Positions 35,073 through 43,907 of a DNA stretch of 64,000 nucleotides are shown in pieces (the first letter of the stretch is position 1; every line of letters starts with the position of its first letter). The stretch covers positions 416,390 through 480,389 of the forward strand of contig NZ_JAENHL010000008.1 in assembly GCF_016595235.1 (NCBI RefSeq), in the 5' to 3' direction. Position numbers and translations under genes: made by a program. A model generated the notes under the pieces. That model was not told where the DNA came from. It searched no databases and saw only the letters and a program-made list of their open reading frames with translations. This stretch comes from Taklimakanibacter albus. GTDB taxonomy: Bacteria > Pseudomonadota > Alphaproteobacteria > Rhizobiales > Aestuariivirgaceae.

Positions 35073-36427
35073 CGGGCGGACATGCGCTCTTGCGCATCGA
35101 GCAGGCCCTGCTCGCGGCCAATGAGATCCCCAAGGTCCGCATCGGCGGCCGCATAAAGGAAGTCACCCCCTCTCACTACCGCGTCTGCGGGCTTTCCGGC
35201 CATTTGATGCTGGGCGAGCAGGTATCCCTCGAACGCGACGACGGCGGTTCCGTCATCGGCGAAGTTGTCCGCCTCGACGAGACGGGTGCCACGGTGAAAC
35301 CCTATGACAAGATCACCGATGCGGGGCTTGGCGAGATCGCCTGGCGGCTCAATCGCCTGACGATCAGCCCAGGTCCCGCCTGGAAAGGGCGCCTCGTCAA
35401 TGCGCTGGGAGACCCGGTCGATGGACGCGGTCCCATCGCTTCCGGGACCAGGACGATCACCACCGACAATCTGCCGCCACAGGCGACGAAACGACGGATC
35501 GCCAAGACGGCGCTCGCCACCACGATCCGCGCCATCGATCTGTTCACCCCGATCTGCGCCGGGCAGAGGATCGGCGTCTTCGCCGGTTCCGGTATCGGCA
35601 AGACGACGCTCCTGTCGATGTTCGCCCGCGCGCAAGGGTTCGATACCGTGGTCGTCGCCCTGGTCGGCGAACGCGGACGGGAGGTGAGGGAGTTCGCCGA
35701 GGTCACGCTGAAGGACAGCCTGTCCCGCGCCGTCATCGTCGTAGCGACAAGCGATGAAAGCGCCATGCTGCGCCGGCAGGCGCCGCAAACCGCCATGGCG
35801 ATCGCTGAATATTTTCGTGACCAGGGCGAATCCGTCCTGCTCATCGTCGACTCGGTCACCCGCTACGCCCATGCCTGCCGCGAGATCGCGCTTGCCGCCG
35901 GAGAACCGCCGGTGGCGCGCGGTTATGCGCCGAGCGTGTTCGGCGACATTCCACGGCTGCTCGAGCGCGCCGGCCCGGGCGAGGACGGAAGCGGCGCCAT
36001 CACCGGCATATTCTCCGTGCTGGTCGATGGTGATGATCATAATGAGCCGATCGCCGATACGGTGCGCGGTATCCTCGATGGGCATATTGTCCTGGACAGG
36101 ACCATCGCCGAGCAAGGCCGCTATCCCGCCGTCAATGTACTGACCTCGGTATCGCGCCTTGCGCATCACGCCTGGAGCGCCGAACAGCGCGGCCTCGTCA
36201 TGAAGTTGCGCGCCCTCATTGCGCGCTTCGAGGACACGCGCGATCTCCGTTTGCTGGGCGGCTATCAGCCCGGCGCCGATGCGGAACTCGATCAAGCGGT
36301 TCAGCTGGTTCCCATCATCTATGAAGCGATGAAGCAAGGGCCAGATACCCCCTATGGTCCATCAGCTTTTCGTGATCTGGCCGATGCTCTTGCGGCCCAG
36401 GCTGTTGCAACACCGCAATCCGGATAA
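35069..36427 (+). CDS. fliI: Flagellar export ATPase FliI
   Basis: 452 residues starting at GTG. The Walker A loop GSGIGKTT (173-180), the Walker B region (SVLLIVDSVTRYA) and SVFGDIPRLLERAG match F1-beta-like export ATPases. It energises unfolding and chaperone release at the export gate, regulated by FliH and FliJ. It lies in a plus-strand unit away from the other export genes. Confidence 0.97.
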   Translation: MTGGHALLRIEQALLAANEIPKVRIGGRIKEVTPSHYRVCGLSGHLMLGEQVSLERDDGGSVIGEVVRLDETGATVKPYDKITDAGLGEIAWRLNRLTISPGPAWKGRLVNALGDPVDGRGPIASGTRTITTDNLPPQATKRRIAKTALATTIRAIDLFTPICAGQRIGVFAGSGIGKTTLLSMFARAQGFDTVVVALVGERGREVREFAEVTLKDSLSRAVIVVATSDESAMLRRQAPQTAMAIAEYFRDQGESVLLIVDSVTRYAHACREIALAAGEPPVARGYAPSVFGDIPRLLERAGPGEDGSGAITGIFSVLVDGDDHNEPIADTVRGILDGHIVLDRTIAEQGRYPAVNVLTSVSRLAHHAWSAEQRGLVMKLRALIARFEDTRDLRLLGGYQPGADAELDQAVQLVPIIYEAMKQGPDTPYGPSAFRDLADALAAQAVATPQSG

Positions 36428-36639
36428 AAATGTACACCCGGCGCGGCGCGCGGGGTCTTCCCGAATCAGAATCGCCCGTATATGGCCTAAATAAGGCGAA
36501 CTATAATCGATTGTGTCAGCCCCGAAGCGGCGCGGGGATGGCGGGGCGGCAGATGCAGTCATCATACGTTACCTTTCGGGGTGCGGCTCAATATCTATGT
36601 GCCAATTGGGGAGCATTCGGCACAAACTGGCGCAGGTGG
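36428..36639 (+). other. Leader region before the FixL-like gene
   Basis: 212 bp between fliI and the likely kinase start. An open frame from 36430 continues into the kinase, but its codons give a cysteine- and arginine-rich sequence unlike a protein domain. A TATAAT box (36502-36507) suggests a promoter here, without a good -35 match. I treat the segment as leader rather than coding. Confidence 0.45.
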
Positions 36640-38082
36640 ATGCGCAGCCAAAGCGATGAAGCCTCATCAGGCCTCATCAGCTATGGGATGATTATTGCGG
36701 CCGTCCTGGTCACTGCCCTGGTGCAGACGCTTTCCGCCTCATTCCTCGATGAACGCACGCAATTCCTGATCTATGTGCCGGCGGTTCTGACCGCGGCGTT
36801 TCTGGGTGGTTTTCGCCTCGGCGCCATGGTCACCCTGTTGAGCCTCGCCACTACGCTGGACTCCCTCGGCGAAACGGAGGGCAACGATCTTCGTCTGCTG
36901 TTCAGCGGTCTTGCGTTCAGCATCGTGGCGCTCGGCCTGTCCGTCTTCGGCGACAAGATGCATCGCGCGCGCCGCGAGACCCGCAAGCACAACCAGGACC
37001 TGACCTCGATTCTCGAGATTATGCCCGGCGCCATGGTCGTCCTTGACGATGCGGGCACGCTCCAGAAGTTCAATCGCGCGGCGGAAAAGCTGTTTGGCTA
37101 TTCCGCCGGCGAGGTGATCGGCAGGAGAGCCGAAAAACTCATAGAAAACTGGCAGGTGCGCCCCTGCCCGGCTCCCGCCGACGCTTTTGGATCGCCCGCC
37201 CTCAGATACCGGGGACACGGACTGCGCAAGGATGGATCGACTTTTCCGATCGAACTGGTGCTCGGCGAATGGCGCTCGGGCAGCAGGCTCTATTTCGTCG
37301 GACTGGCCGTCGATCTGACCGAACGGCAGCATACGGATGCAAGATTGGCGGCGCTGCAAGGCGAGCTGATCCATGCCTCACGCCTCAGCCTGATGGGCAC
37401 AATGGCCTCGGCGATGGCGCATGAGCTCAATCAGCCGCTCTCCGCGATCACCAACTATATCAAAGGCCTCAAGCACACAGTGGCACGCGAGGAAGAGGAG
37501 GAACTGCCGCGCTTCACGGCGATCCTCGACAAAACCGCCGATCAGGCGCTGCGGGCAGGACAGATCATCGGCCGCCTCAGGACTCTGGTCGCGCGCGGCG
37601 AAAGCGAACGCCGGCTCGAAACAATCGGCAGGCTGATCGAGGAGACAAGCACTCTTGCCCTTCCGGGTACCCGTGAGCATGGTGTCGAGATGACCTTCAC
37701 GCATGAGGCGGAGGGCGAACAGGTTCTGGTCGACCGGATTCAGATCCAGCAGGTTCTGCTCAATCTGATCCGCAACGCGACCGAAGCGATGACGCAGAGC
37801 GAAAGGCGCGTGCTCGCCGTATCGGCGACGCTCACCGGAGACTCGCTGACCGTCAGGGTCGAAGATACCGGGGCAGGCATCCCCGCTGACATCGCCTCCC
37901 GGCTGTTCACGCCCTTCGTGACGACCAAGCAAGACGGCATGGGCATCGGCCTTTCCATCTCGCGCACCATCATCGAAGCCCATGGCGGCAAGATGTGGTA
38001 CGAGGCGGCCCCAGGCGGCGGGGCGGCCTTCAGCTTCACTCTTCCGCGCATCGCCCGAGACGAACTAGATTATGCCGCCTGA
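36640..38082 (+). CDS. FixL-like sensor histidine kinase lacking the heme-ligand motif
   Basis: 480 residues from the ATG at 36640; upstream ATGs at 36430, 36538 and 36553 are in frame but less likely. Three or four membrane helices of DUF4118 type (about 11-105) come first. Then come a PAS domain (about 121-230), a HisKA domain with phospho-accepting H261 in AMAHELNQPLSAITNY, and an HATPase domain with N, G1 and G2 boxes (LLNLIRNATEAM, VEDTGAGIP, GIGLSIS). The PAS domain resembles FixL (FNRAAEKLFGY, LRKDGSTFP) but the R-H-D heme-proximal motif is absent; that stretch reads IENWQVRPCPAP. The ligand is therefore unknown. Its stop overlaps the FixJ-like gene by 11 bp. Confidence 0.85.
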   Translation: MRSQSDEASSGLISYGMIIAAVLVTALVQTLSASFLDERTQFLIYVPAVLTAAFLGGFRLGAMVTLLSLATTLDSLGETEGNDLRLLFSGLAFSIVALGLSVFGDKMHRARRETRKHNQDLTSILEIMPGAMVVLDDAGTLQKFNRAAEKLFGYSAGEVIGRRAEKLIENWQVRPCPAPADAFGSPALRYRGHGLRKDGSTFPIELVLGEWRSGSRLYFVGLAVDLTERQHTDARLAALQGELIHASRLSLMGTMASAMAHELNQPLSAITNYIKGLKHTVAREEEEELPRFTAILDKTADQALRAGQIIGRLRTLVARGESERRLETIGRLIEETSTLALPGTREHGVEMTFTHEAEGEQVLVDRIQIQQVLLNLIRNATEAMTQSERRVLAVSATLTGDSLTVRVEDTGAGIPADIASRLFTPFVTTKQDGMGIGLSISRTIIEAHGGKMWYEAAPGGGAAFSFTLPRIARDELDYAA

Positions 38083-38707
38083 ACTCATTCACGTCGTCGA
38101 TGACGACGAAGCCGCGCGCGATTCACTGGCTTTCCTCCTGCAAAGCGTCGGCTTTACCGTCAAAGCCCATGCGTCCCCCACGGCCTTCCTCATCGACCTT
38201 CCCGCAGTCCCGACGGGCTGCCTGATCACCGATCTGCGCATGCCGGAGCTCGATGGACTACAGCTCTTACGCGAGTTGAGGCGGCGGCATGTCGAGATGC
38301 CGGTGCTCATCATCACCGGCCATGGCGATATTCCGCTCGCTGTCGAGGCGATGCGGGCCGGCGCCGTGGATTTCCTCGAAAAGCCGTTCGACGACGAAGC
38401 GCTGCTCGCCAGCGTGCACGCGGCGCTCGCGAGCCAGCAGGAACAAAGCCGCCAGATTGGCCAGAAATCGGAGATCGCAGCGCGCATCGAGCAGCTTTCC
38501 GCACGTGAGCGCCAGGTCCTCGAGGGCCTCATCGCCGGCCATCCCAATAAGGTGATCGCCTATGATCTTGGCATCAGCATCCGCACGATCGAGATCTATC
38601 GCGCCAATGTCATGAACAAGATGCGCGCCACAAGCCTTTCCGACCTCATCCGCATGACGATGACCGTCCCCCTGCCACCGCCGCCCCGGCAGACCGCCGC
38701 GGAGTGA
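38072..38707 (+). CDS. fixJ: FixJ-family response regulator
   Basis: 211 residues. The receiver domain shows the acidic cluster (HVVDDDEAARDSLAFLL), the phosphoacceptor in LITDLRMPELDG (about D54) and K in FLEKPFDD. The LuxR-type helix-turn-helix follows (about 140-195), with LSARERQVLEGLIAG, NKVIAYDLGISIRTIEIYRA and NVMNKMRATSLSDLIRM, matching FixJ. It should be phosphorylated by the kinase encoded just upstream and activate promoters. Its stop touches the convergent hyuB gene. Confidence 0.9.
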   Translation: MPPELIHVVDDDEAARDSLAFLLQSVGFTVKAHASPTAFLIDLPAVPTGCLITDLRMPELDGLQLLRELRRRHVEMPVLIITGHGDIPLAVEAMRAGAVDFLEKPFDDEALLASVHAALASQQEQSRQIGQKSEIAARIEQLSARERQVLEGLIAGHPNKVIAYDLGISIRTIEIYRANVMNKMRATSLSDLIRMTMTVPLPPPPRQTAAE

Positions 38708-40591
38708 TCACTCGCGATAGTCGCGCGTCATCGCGCCTTCGGAAACATAACCATCGCGGACATCCTCTTCGAGGGCCTCGCGCGACCGGCGTGCCGGATC
38801 GCCCCAGCCACCGCCACCCGGCATCACGACCTTGACCCTGTCGCCCTCCCGGATCCGCACATTGGCGAATTTGCTCGGCGACACTTTGCCATAGACAGCG
38901 CGCGCATCGCGCCAATCGCGCTCGCCGTCGAGCATGAAACGCGTGCTCGCCAATCCTGCCGGCTTACCCTTGTGCAAGCCCCAGGGCGGCACCTGGTGCC
39001 GGTCGCCGACATGGCTGACCGTCACTTCGGGCGCCAGGCAGCGAATGGTCTTGCTCATGCCGAGCCCGCCGCGAAACTCTCCGGCACCTCCCGAATCGCA
39101 GACCAGCGACCAATCTTCGACGAGCCAGGGATAACGGATCTCATAGACCTCGACCGGAATGGTGCGGCAATTGCCGTTCATGCTGCCGACCGCGTCATTG
39201 CCATCGGCACCGGGCCGTCCGCCCCAGCCGACCGTGTGCAGGTCATAAGACGTATAATATTCGCCACTGTCGGGATGCGTGCCGCCGAACAGGAAGTTGG
39301 ACCAGGTACCGCCATCCGCAGCCGGCACGCGCTCCGGTACGGCGCCGGCAAGCGCGCCCAGAACCGTATAGACGATACGCGGATGGCATTCGGTGTTGCC
39401 GCCGACCGAGGGGGCCGGAAACTCGACATTGAGCAGCGAACCCGGCTCGACCAGCACCTTGATGGGACGGAAGCAGCCGGCATTCTTCGGAATGGTGAAA
39501 TCCGAGATCTGCAGGAAGGCGTTGAAGGACGCCGCCTGCGGAATGCTGAGCGGCGTGTTCATCGGCCCTTTCGTCTGCGGCGAGGTGCCGTGATAATCGA
39601 CAATCGCCTCGGCATCTTTCACGATGACGGTGACCTTGATGGTCAAACGCTCGGCCACGACACCGTCATCTTCCATGACGTCCTCGAAACTGTAGCGGCC
39701 ATTGGGAATCTCGGCGATTTCCGCCCGCATGCGCGCCTCGGAATAATCGAGGAGATCGGCGACGGTTTCCTCATAGGTGGCCATGCCATAACGCCCGATG
39801 AGATCGAGGAGCCGCTGCTCGCCCAGATCGACGGCGGCAATGAGCGCGCGGTAGTCGCCATAATTGGCGCGCGGGGTGCGGACATTGGCCAGCATCATCT
39901 TCCAGATGTCCGGGCAATCCTTGCCGGCGCGCTTGATTTTCACTGGTGGAATGCGCAGGCCTTCGGCGAAGGTCTCGGTCGCCTCGGCGAAGAAGCTGCC
40001 CGGCACCATGCCACCGATCTCGCCGATATGGCCGATCGCGCCGGCAAAGCCGACCAGCGCGCCATCGAGGAAGATCGGCTTGAGGAACGTATGCTCGGGT
40101 GTGTGCATGCCGCCGCGATAGGGATCGTTATGCACGATGACATCGCCTTCCGACATATCCGCGAGCGGGAACTCCTGCACGATCGCCCTCACGATGAGCG
40201 GCATGCCGCCGATCATCGATGGACAGAAATCGCCGACCGCGATCATCTCGCCTTTACGATCGAACAGGCCGCAGGTGAAATCGAGCGACTCGCTGAAGAT
40301 CGGCGAATAGGCCGTGCGCATCACCGTGACGCCCATATCGCGGCAGATCGAGGCGAGATTGCCGTCGAGAATGGTGAGGTCGACCACGCTGGTACGCCCG
40401 TCATAGCTCATCTTCGCTTTGGGCAAAGGCAGGCCGTGCGCCCGTTCCTCAGGCCCGGCGGAAAACCAGGAAGCGCACCATTCGCCGCAGAATTTGCGGC
40501 CATCATCCTTCGCCGCGCCATAGAGCAGCACGCCGCAATTGGCGCATTTGTCATAGGTCTCGACATAGAAGCCATTGCCGGAAAAACGCAT
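38708..40591 (-). CDS. hyuB: Hydantoinase B/oxoprolinase-family protein with N-terminal Cys motif
   Basis: 627 residues. The HyuB domain (about 60-610) contains GVTVMRTAYSPIFSESLDF, GDVIVHNDPYRGGMHTPEH and MPGGGGWGDP near the end. An N-terminal extension (1-59) carries C16-x2-C19 and C35-x3-C39, a zinc-finger-like set that most HyuB proteins lack. With HyuA it forms an ATP-dependent amidohydrolase acting on cyclic or linear amide substrates (5-oxoproline, hydantoins) or an ATP-dependent carboxylase; which one is unclear. It starts 2 bp after hyuA. Confidence 0.88.
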   Translation of the reverse strand: MRFSGNGFYVETYDKCANCGVLLYGAAKDDGRKFCGEWCASWFSAGPEERAHGLPLPKAKMSYDGRTSVVDLTILDGNLASICRDMGVTVMRTAYSPIFSESLDFTCGLFDRKGEMIAVGDFCPSMIGGMPLIVRAIVQEFPLADMSEGDVIVHNDPYRGGMHTPEHTFLKPIFLDGALVGFAGAIGHIGEIGGMVPGSFFAEATETFAEGLRIPPVKIKRAGKDCPDIWKMMLANVRTPRANYGDYRALIAAVDLGEQRLLDLIGRYGMATYEETVADLLDYSEARMRAEIAEIPNGRYSFEDVMEDDGVVAERLTIKVTVIVKDAEAIVDYHGTSPQTKGPMNTPLSIPQAASFNAFLQISDFTIPKNAGCFRPIKVLVEPGSLLNVEFPAPSVGGNTECHPRIVYTVLGALAGAVPERVPAADGGTWSNFLFGGTHPDSGEYYTSYDLHTVGWGGRPGADGNDAVGSMNGNCRTIPVEVYEIRYPWLVEDWSLVCDSGGAGEFRGGLGMSKTIRCLAPEVTVSHVGDRHQVPPWGLHKGKPAGLASTRFMLDGERDWRDARAVYGKVSPSKFANVRIREGDRVKVVMPGGGGWGDPARRSREALEEDVRDGYVSEGAMTRDYRE

Positions 40592-40593
40592 GA

Positions 40594-42621
40594 TCAGGCT
40601 CCCTTCTTGATCTCGAGATTGCCGAACATGTCGACAGTGAGGCTGTAGCCCGGACGAACGACGGTTACCGACACGTCCTCCTCGACCAGAGCCGGCCCGG
40701 CAAAGCCATGTCCTGAGGCCAAGTCCTGACGCCGATAGACCGGCGTCTCGAAGGTACCCACTTCGAATACGACCGTGCGTCGCGACGCCGGTTCCGCCTG
40801 GCTCTTTGCCTCGGCAATCCGCGGCAGCTCCGGTTTCGCCATGCGGGCGATGGCGGTGCAGCCGATATCGACGATTTCGATCGGCGCATCGGGCAGGCTG
40901 AAGCGATAACGCTCCTCGAACAGACGATGGAAGTCGCGCCAGACCGCCGCCATGCCCTCGGCCGTGAAGCGCTCGACGAAGATCGGCAGCGAGAGCTCGT
41001 AATTCTGTCCCAGATAACGCATCTGGAGCGAACGGGTCAGCTTGATCTCGCCATCATGGGCTTGCCGCCTGAGATCGTCGCTCACCGATTGCGCCAGCTC
41101 GGCCATGATGGCATTGGCGCGCGCGACATCGAAATTGCGCGAGTTTAGCAAGGTCGAACGGCGCCGGTCACTCCGCGCATCGGCCATGGTGAAGCCATAG
41201 GCCGAGAATTGCCCGGGATGGTTGGGCACGATGCCGAGCGGGATATTGGCGTCGTTGAGCAGATCACAGACATGGAGCGGCCCCGCCCCGCCATAGGTCA
41301 GAAGCGAGAACTGCCGCGGATCGTAGCCCTGCTCAATGAGCACGGCGCGCAAGGCACCGACCATGTTGTTGTTCATGATGCGGATAATGGCGAGGGCCGC
41401 CTCCTCCACGCTCCAGCCATGCGCCGCGGCTACGCTGCCAATGGCGCGCCGCGCCGCCTCGGCGTCGAGACGCATCTTGCCGCCCAGGAATGAGCCGGGA
41501 TCGATGCGGCCGAGCACGAGATTGGCGTCGGTGACGGTGGGCTCGGTGCCGCCGAAGCCGTAGCAGGCGGGACCCGGCCGGGCACCGGCGCTGCGCGGGC
41601 CGACATGAAGGCCGCCCACCTTGTCGAGCCAGGCGACCGAGCCGCCGCCCGCGCCAATGGTACGGATATCGATCATCGGCACCCGCAGTGGAATTCCGAA
41701 TTCGAGTTCGTAGTCATCGGTGAAGCGTTCCTGACCATCGACGACGATCGACACGTCGGTCGAGGTCCCGCCGATATCGAGGGTGGCGAGGTTGCGGATT
41801 CCCTTGGCGGTCGCCAGGTGTTTGGCGGCGATGACGCCGCCGGTCGGTCCCGACACCGCGAGATTGATCGGCCGTTCCTCCGCGGCCTCGGTCGAGACCT
41901 CGCTGCCGTTCGATTTCATCATGGCGACGCGGCCCGAAATGCCGGCAGCCATTGCGCGCTCGCGGAAGCTCTTCACCTGCTGCCTGACCAGCGGCTTGAT
42001 ATAGGCATCGGCGAGCGTCGTCATGGCGCGCTGGTCTTCCTTCCAGCGCGGATCAATCTCGAAGGAGAGCGACACCGGTAATCCGGGCGCTTCCTCTGCG
42101 AAGATATCGCGGATGCGCAATTCGTGATCCGGCCGGACGAAGGAGAACAGCAGATTGACGGCCACCGCCGCCACCTCGCCCTCGTCGCGCAGCCGCCCGG
42201 CGAGCGCGCGGATCTCCGCCTCATCGAGCGGGGCGAGGATACGTCCCTTATGATCGATGCGCTCTTTCACTTCGTAAGCATCGCGGCGCAGACAGAAGGG
42301 TTTGGGCTTCACCCAGGACAGATCATAGTGCGAGCGGCGATTGCCGCGCTGGATGAAGGGAACGTCGCGGAAGCCACGTGTCGCGATATAGGCGACGCGG
42401 GCGCCCCGCCTCTCGAGCAAGGCATTGGTGGCGACGGTGGTGCCGAGCCGGATCGAGGCGATGCGCGACAGGTCCTTGACCTGACTCAACCCCTCGATCA
42501 CTGCCGCCGTCGGATCGCCCGGTGTCGACAGCACCTTCCAGGCGCGCATGCCCTTGTCGCCGTCATAGAGCATGAAATCCGTGAAGGTGCCGCCCGTGTC
42601 TATTCCAATATGCAAGCTCAT
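40594..42621 (-). CDS. hyuA: Hydantoinase A/oxoprolinase-family protein
   Basis: 675 residues, full length. The nucleotide-binding start IGIDTGGTFTDFMLYDGDKG, LGTTVATNALLERRGARVAY and DIGGTSTDVSIV are diagnostic of the ASKHA-fold ATP-dependent HyuA. It pairs with HyuB. It lies 43 bp after the ribose-type permease gene, suggesting that the transported compound is the substrate. Confidence 0.9.
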   Translation of the reverse strand: MSLHIGIDTGGTFTDFMLYDGDKGMRAWKVLSTPGDPTAAVIEGLSQVKDLSRIASIRLGTTVATNALLERRGARVAYIATRGFRDVPFIQRGNRRSHYDLSWVKPKPFCLRRDAYEVKERIDHKGRILAPLDEAEIRALAGRLRDEGEVAAVAVNLLFSFVRPDHELRIRDIFAEEAPGLPVSLSFEIDPRWKEDQRAMTTLADAYIKPLVRQQVKSFRERAMAAGISGRVAMMKSNGSEVSTEAAEERPINLAVSGPTGGVIAAKHLATAKGIRNLATLDIGGTSTDVSIVVDGQERFTDDYELEFGIPLRVPMIDIRTIGAGGGSVAWLDKVGGLHVGPRSAGARPGPACYGFGGTEPTVTDANLVLGRIDPGSFLGGKMRLDAEAARRAIGSVAAAHGWSVEEAALAIIRIMNNNMVGALRAVLIEQGYDPRQFSLLTYGGAGPLHVCDLLNDANIPLGIVPNHPGQFSAYGFTMADARSDRRRSTLLNSRNFDVARANAIMAELAQSVSDDLRRQAHDGEIKLTRSLQMRYLGQNYELSLPIFVERFTAEGMAAVWRDFHRLFEERYRFSLPDAPIEIVDIGCTAIARMAKPELPRIAEAKSQAEPASRRTVVFEVGTFETPVYRRQDLASGHGFAGPALVEEDVSVTVVRPGYSLTVDMFGNLEIKKGA

Positions 42622-42664
42622 CGAACTCTCTTGTCTTGAACTGATGCGACCCGGCTCAACCCAC

Positions 42665-43651
42665 TCAGCGTTTCTTGCGCCGCATCTGATCCAGCCAGAC
42701 GATCAGTACGATCAGCGCACCGGCGATGATACGCTGCCAGAAGGGATTGATGTTGAGAAGATTGGCGCCGTTATTGATGGTGGTCAGCAGGAGCGATCCG
42801 AGGATCGGCCCCAGGACATTGCCGACGGCCCCGAAGAGACTGGCACCGCCGATCACCGCGGCGGCGATCGACTGCAGCTCCCAGGATTCGCCCGTCGTCG
42901 CGACGCCGATCGAGATGCGGCTGGCGGTGAGAATGCCGGCAAATGTCGCGCAGCTGGCCGAGGTGATGTAGACGAGATAGATCGTGCGCGAGATGCTGAC
43001 GCCGGACAGGCGCGCGGCCTCGGCATTGCTGCCGACGGCATAGATGTAGCGGCCCCAGCGCGTGTGATGGAGCAGCATGAAGGCCGGAATGGCGACGATC
43101 AGCGCCATCCAGGCGAGCGCCGGGATACCGAGGAAGCTCTCGCGCGAGAAATTCACGAATTCATCGGGAAGCCCGGTGATGGTCAACCCGTCGGTGAGCA
43201 GAAGGCCGATGCCACGCAAGCCGGTCATCGAAGCCAGCGTGATGATGAAGGGCGGCAATCCCATACGCAGAATGCCGAAAGCGTGGAAGGCGCCCACGAT
43301 GGGTCCGATCAGCATGGTGATCGCGACGGCCGCCCAGATGGGAAAGCCCGCCTTGAGCAGAATCGACACCACGGTGCTGGACAGGCCGACAATGGCGCCG
43401 ACCGACAGGTCGATGCCGCCGGTGATGATCACGAAAGTCTGCCCGATGGCGATGATCGCCCAAAGCGATGTCTGCCGCATGAGGTTGGTCATATTCTGGC
43501 CGGTGAGGAAGCTCTCGGTCGCGAGCGACAGAGCGATCCAGATCAACAGCAGAAGACCGAGCAGCGTGAGGCCGCGCAGAAACTCGAATTTGGACTTCGC
43601 CTTTTGCGGCGCCGGCGCATAGCCCTGGTCCGACGGCGTGTTCTCGCTCAT
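42665..43651 (-). CDS. Ribose-type ABC transporter permease
   Basis: 328 residues with about nine or ten membrane helices. FVIITGGIDLSVGAIVGLS (about 123-141) and IGGASLFGAVGNVLGPILG (about 268-286) are the signature of the RbsC/BPD_transp_2 family. It forms the channel for the transporter with the ATPase at 43908-45461 and the binding protein at 45488-46456. A repeat separates it from the ATPase gene. Confidence 0.93.
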   Translation of the reverse strand: MSENTPSDQGYAPAPQKAKSKFEFLRGLTLLGLLLLIWIALSLATESFLTGQNMTNLMRQTSLWAIIAIGQTFVIITGGIDLSVGAIVGLSSTVVSILLKAGFPIWAAVAITMLIGPIVGAFHAFGILRMGLPPFIITLASMTGLRGIGLLLTDGLTITGLPDEFVNFSRESFLGIPALAWMALIVAIPAFMLLHHTRWGRYIYAVGSNAEAARLSGVSISRTIYLVYITSASCATFAGILTASRISIGVATTGESWELQSIAAAVIGGASLFGAVGNVLGPILGSLLLTTINNGANLLNINPFWQRIIAGALIVLIVWLDQMRRKKR

Positions 43652-43730
43652 TCAACGTTCCTCAAAGCTGGTTCGCGTCCGGTTTCGATGCGGGGCAATC
43701 GCGTACGCGTTGGGCAAGGCCTCCCCCAGT

Positions 43731-43876
43731 TTCCCCCTCTCCCGTCCGCAGGATGGGAGAGGGTGCCCGACAGGGCGGGTGAGGGCTCTTCCGATTGCGC
43801 GGCTAGATCAAGAAAAGAGCCCTCATCCGGCCTTCGGCCACCTTCTCCCATTGCTTTGCAACGGGAGAAGGGGAAA
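43731..43876. repeat. Double-hairpin intergenic repeat (about 150 bp), copy 2
   Basis: Left hairpin CCCTCTCCC (43735-43743) with GGGAGAGGG (43755-43763); right hairpin CCTTCTCCC (43841-43849) with GGGAGAAGG (43863-43871). The shared core GTGCCCGACAGGGCGG and the inverted CCGGCCTTCGGCCAC match copy 1 at 2849-2995, but arm order shows the opposite orientation. It splits the ABC transporter genes and may change expression of the permease and hyuAB relative to the ATPase. Confidence 0.8.
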
Positions 43877-43907
43877 ATCTGGTAAGACTGATCGCTTTCA
43901 AAGAACT

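Noticed and set aside
36430-36639. Upstream extension of the FixL-like kinase from the ATG at 36430
   Set aside because: The extra 70 residues look non-coding, and a TATAAT box suggests a promoter; kept as a leader, not as coding sequence.
38972-40648. Plus-strand open frame (558 codons) opposite hyuB
   Set aside because: Shadow of hyuB; rich in His, Arg and Asp with no recognisable domain.
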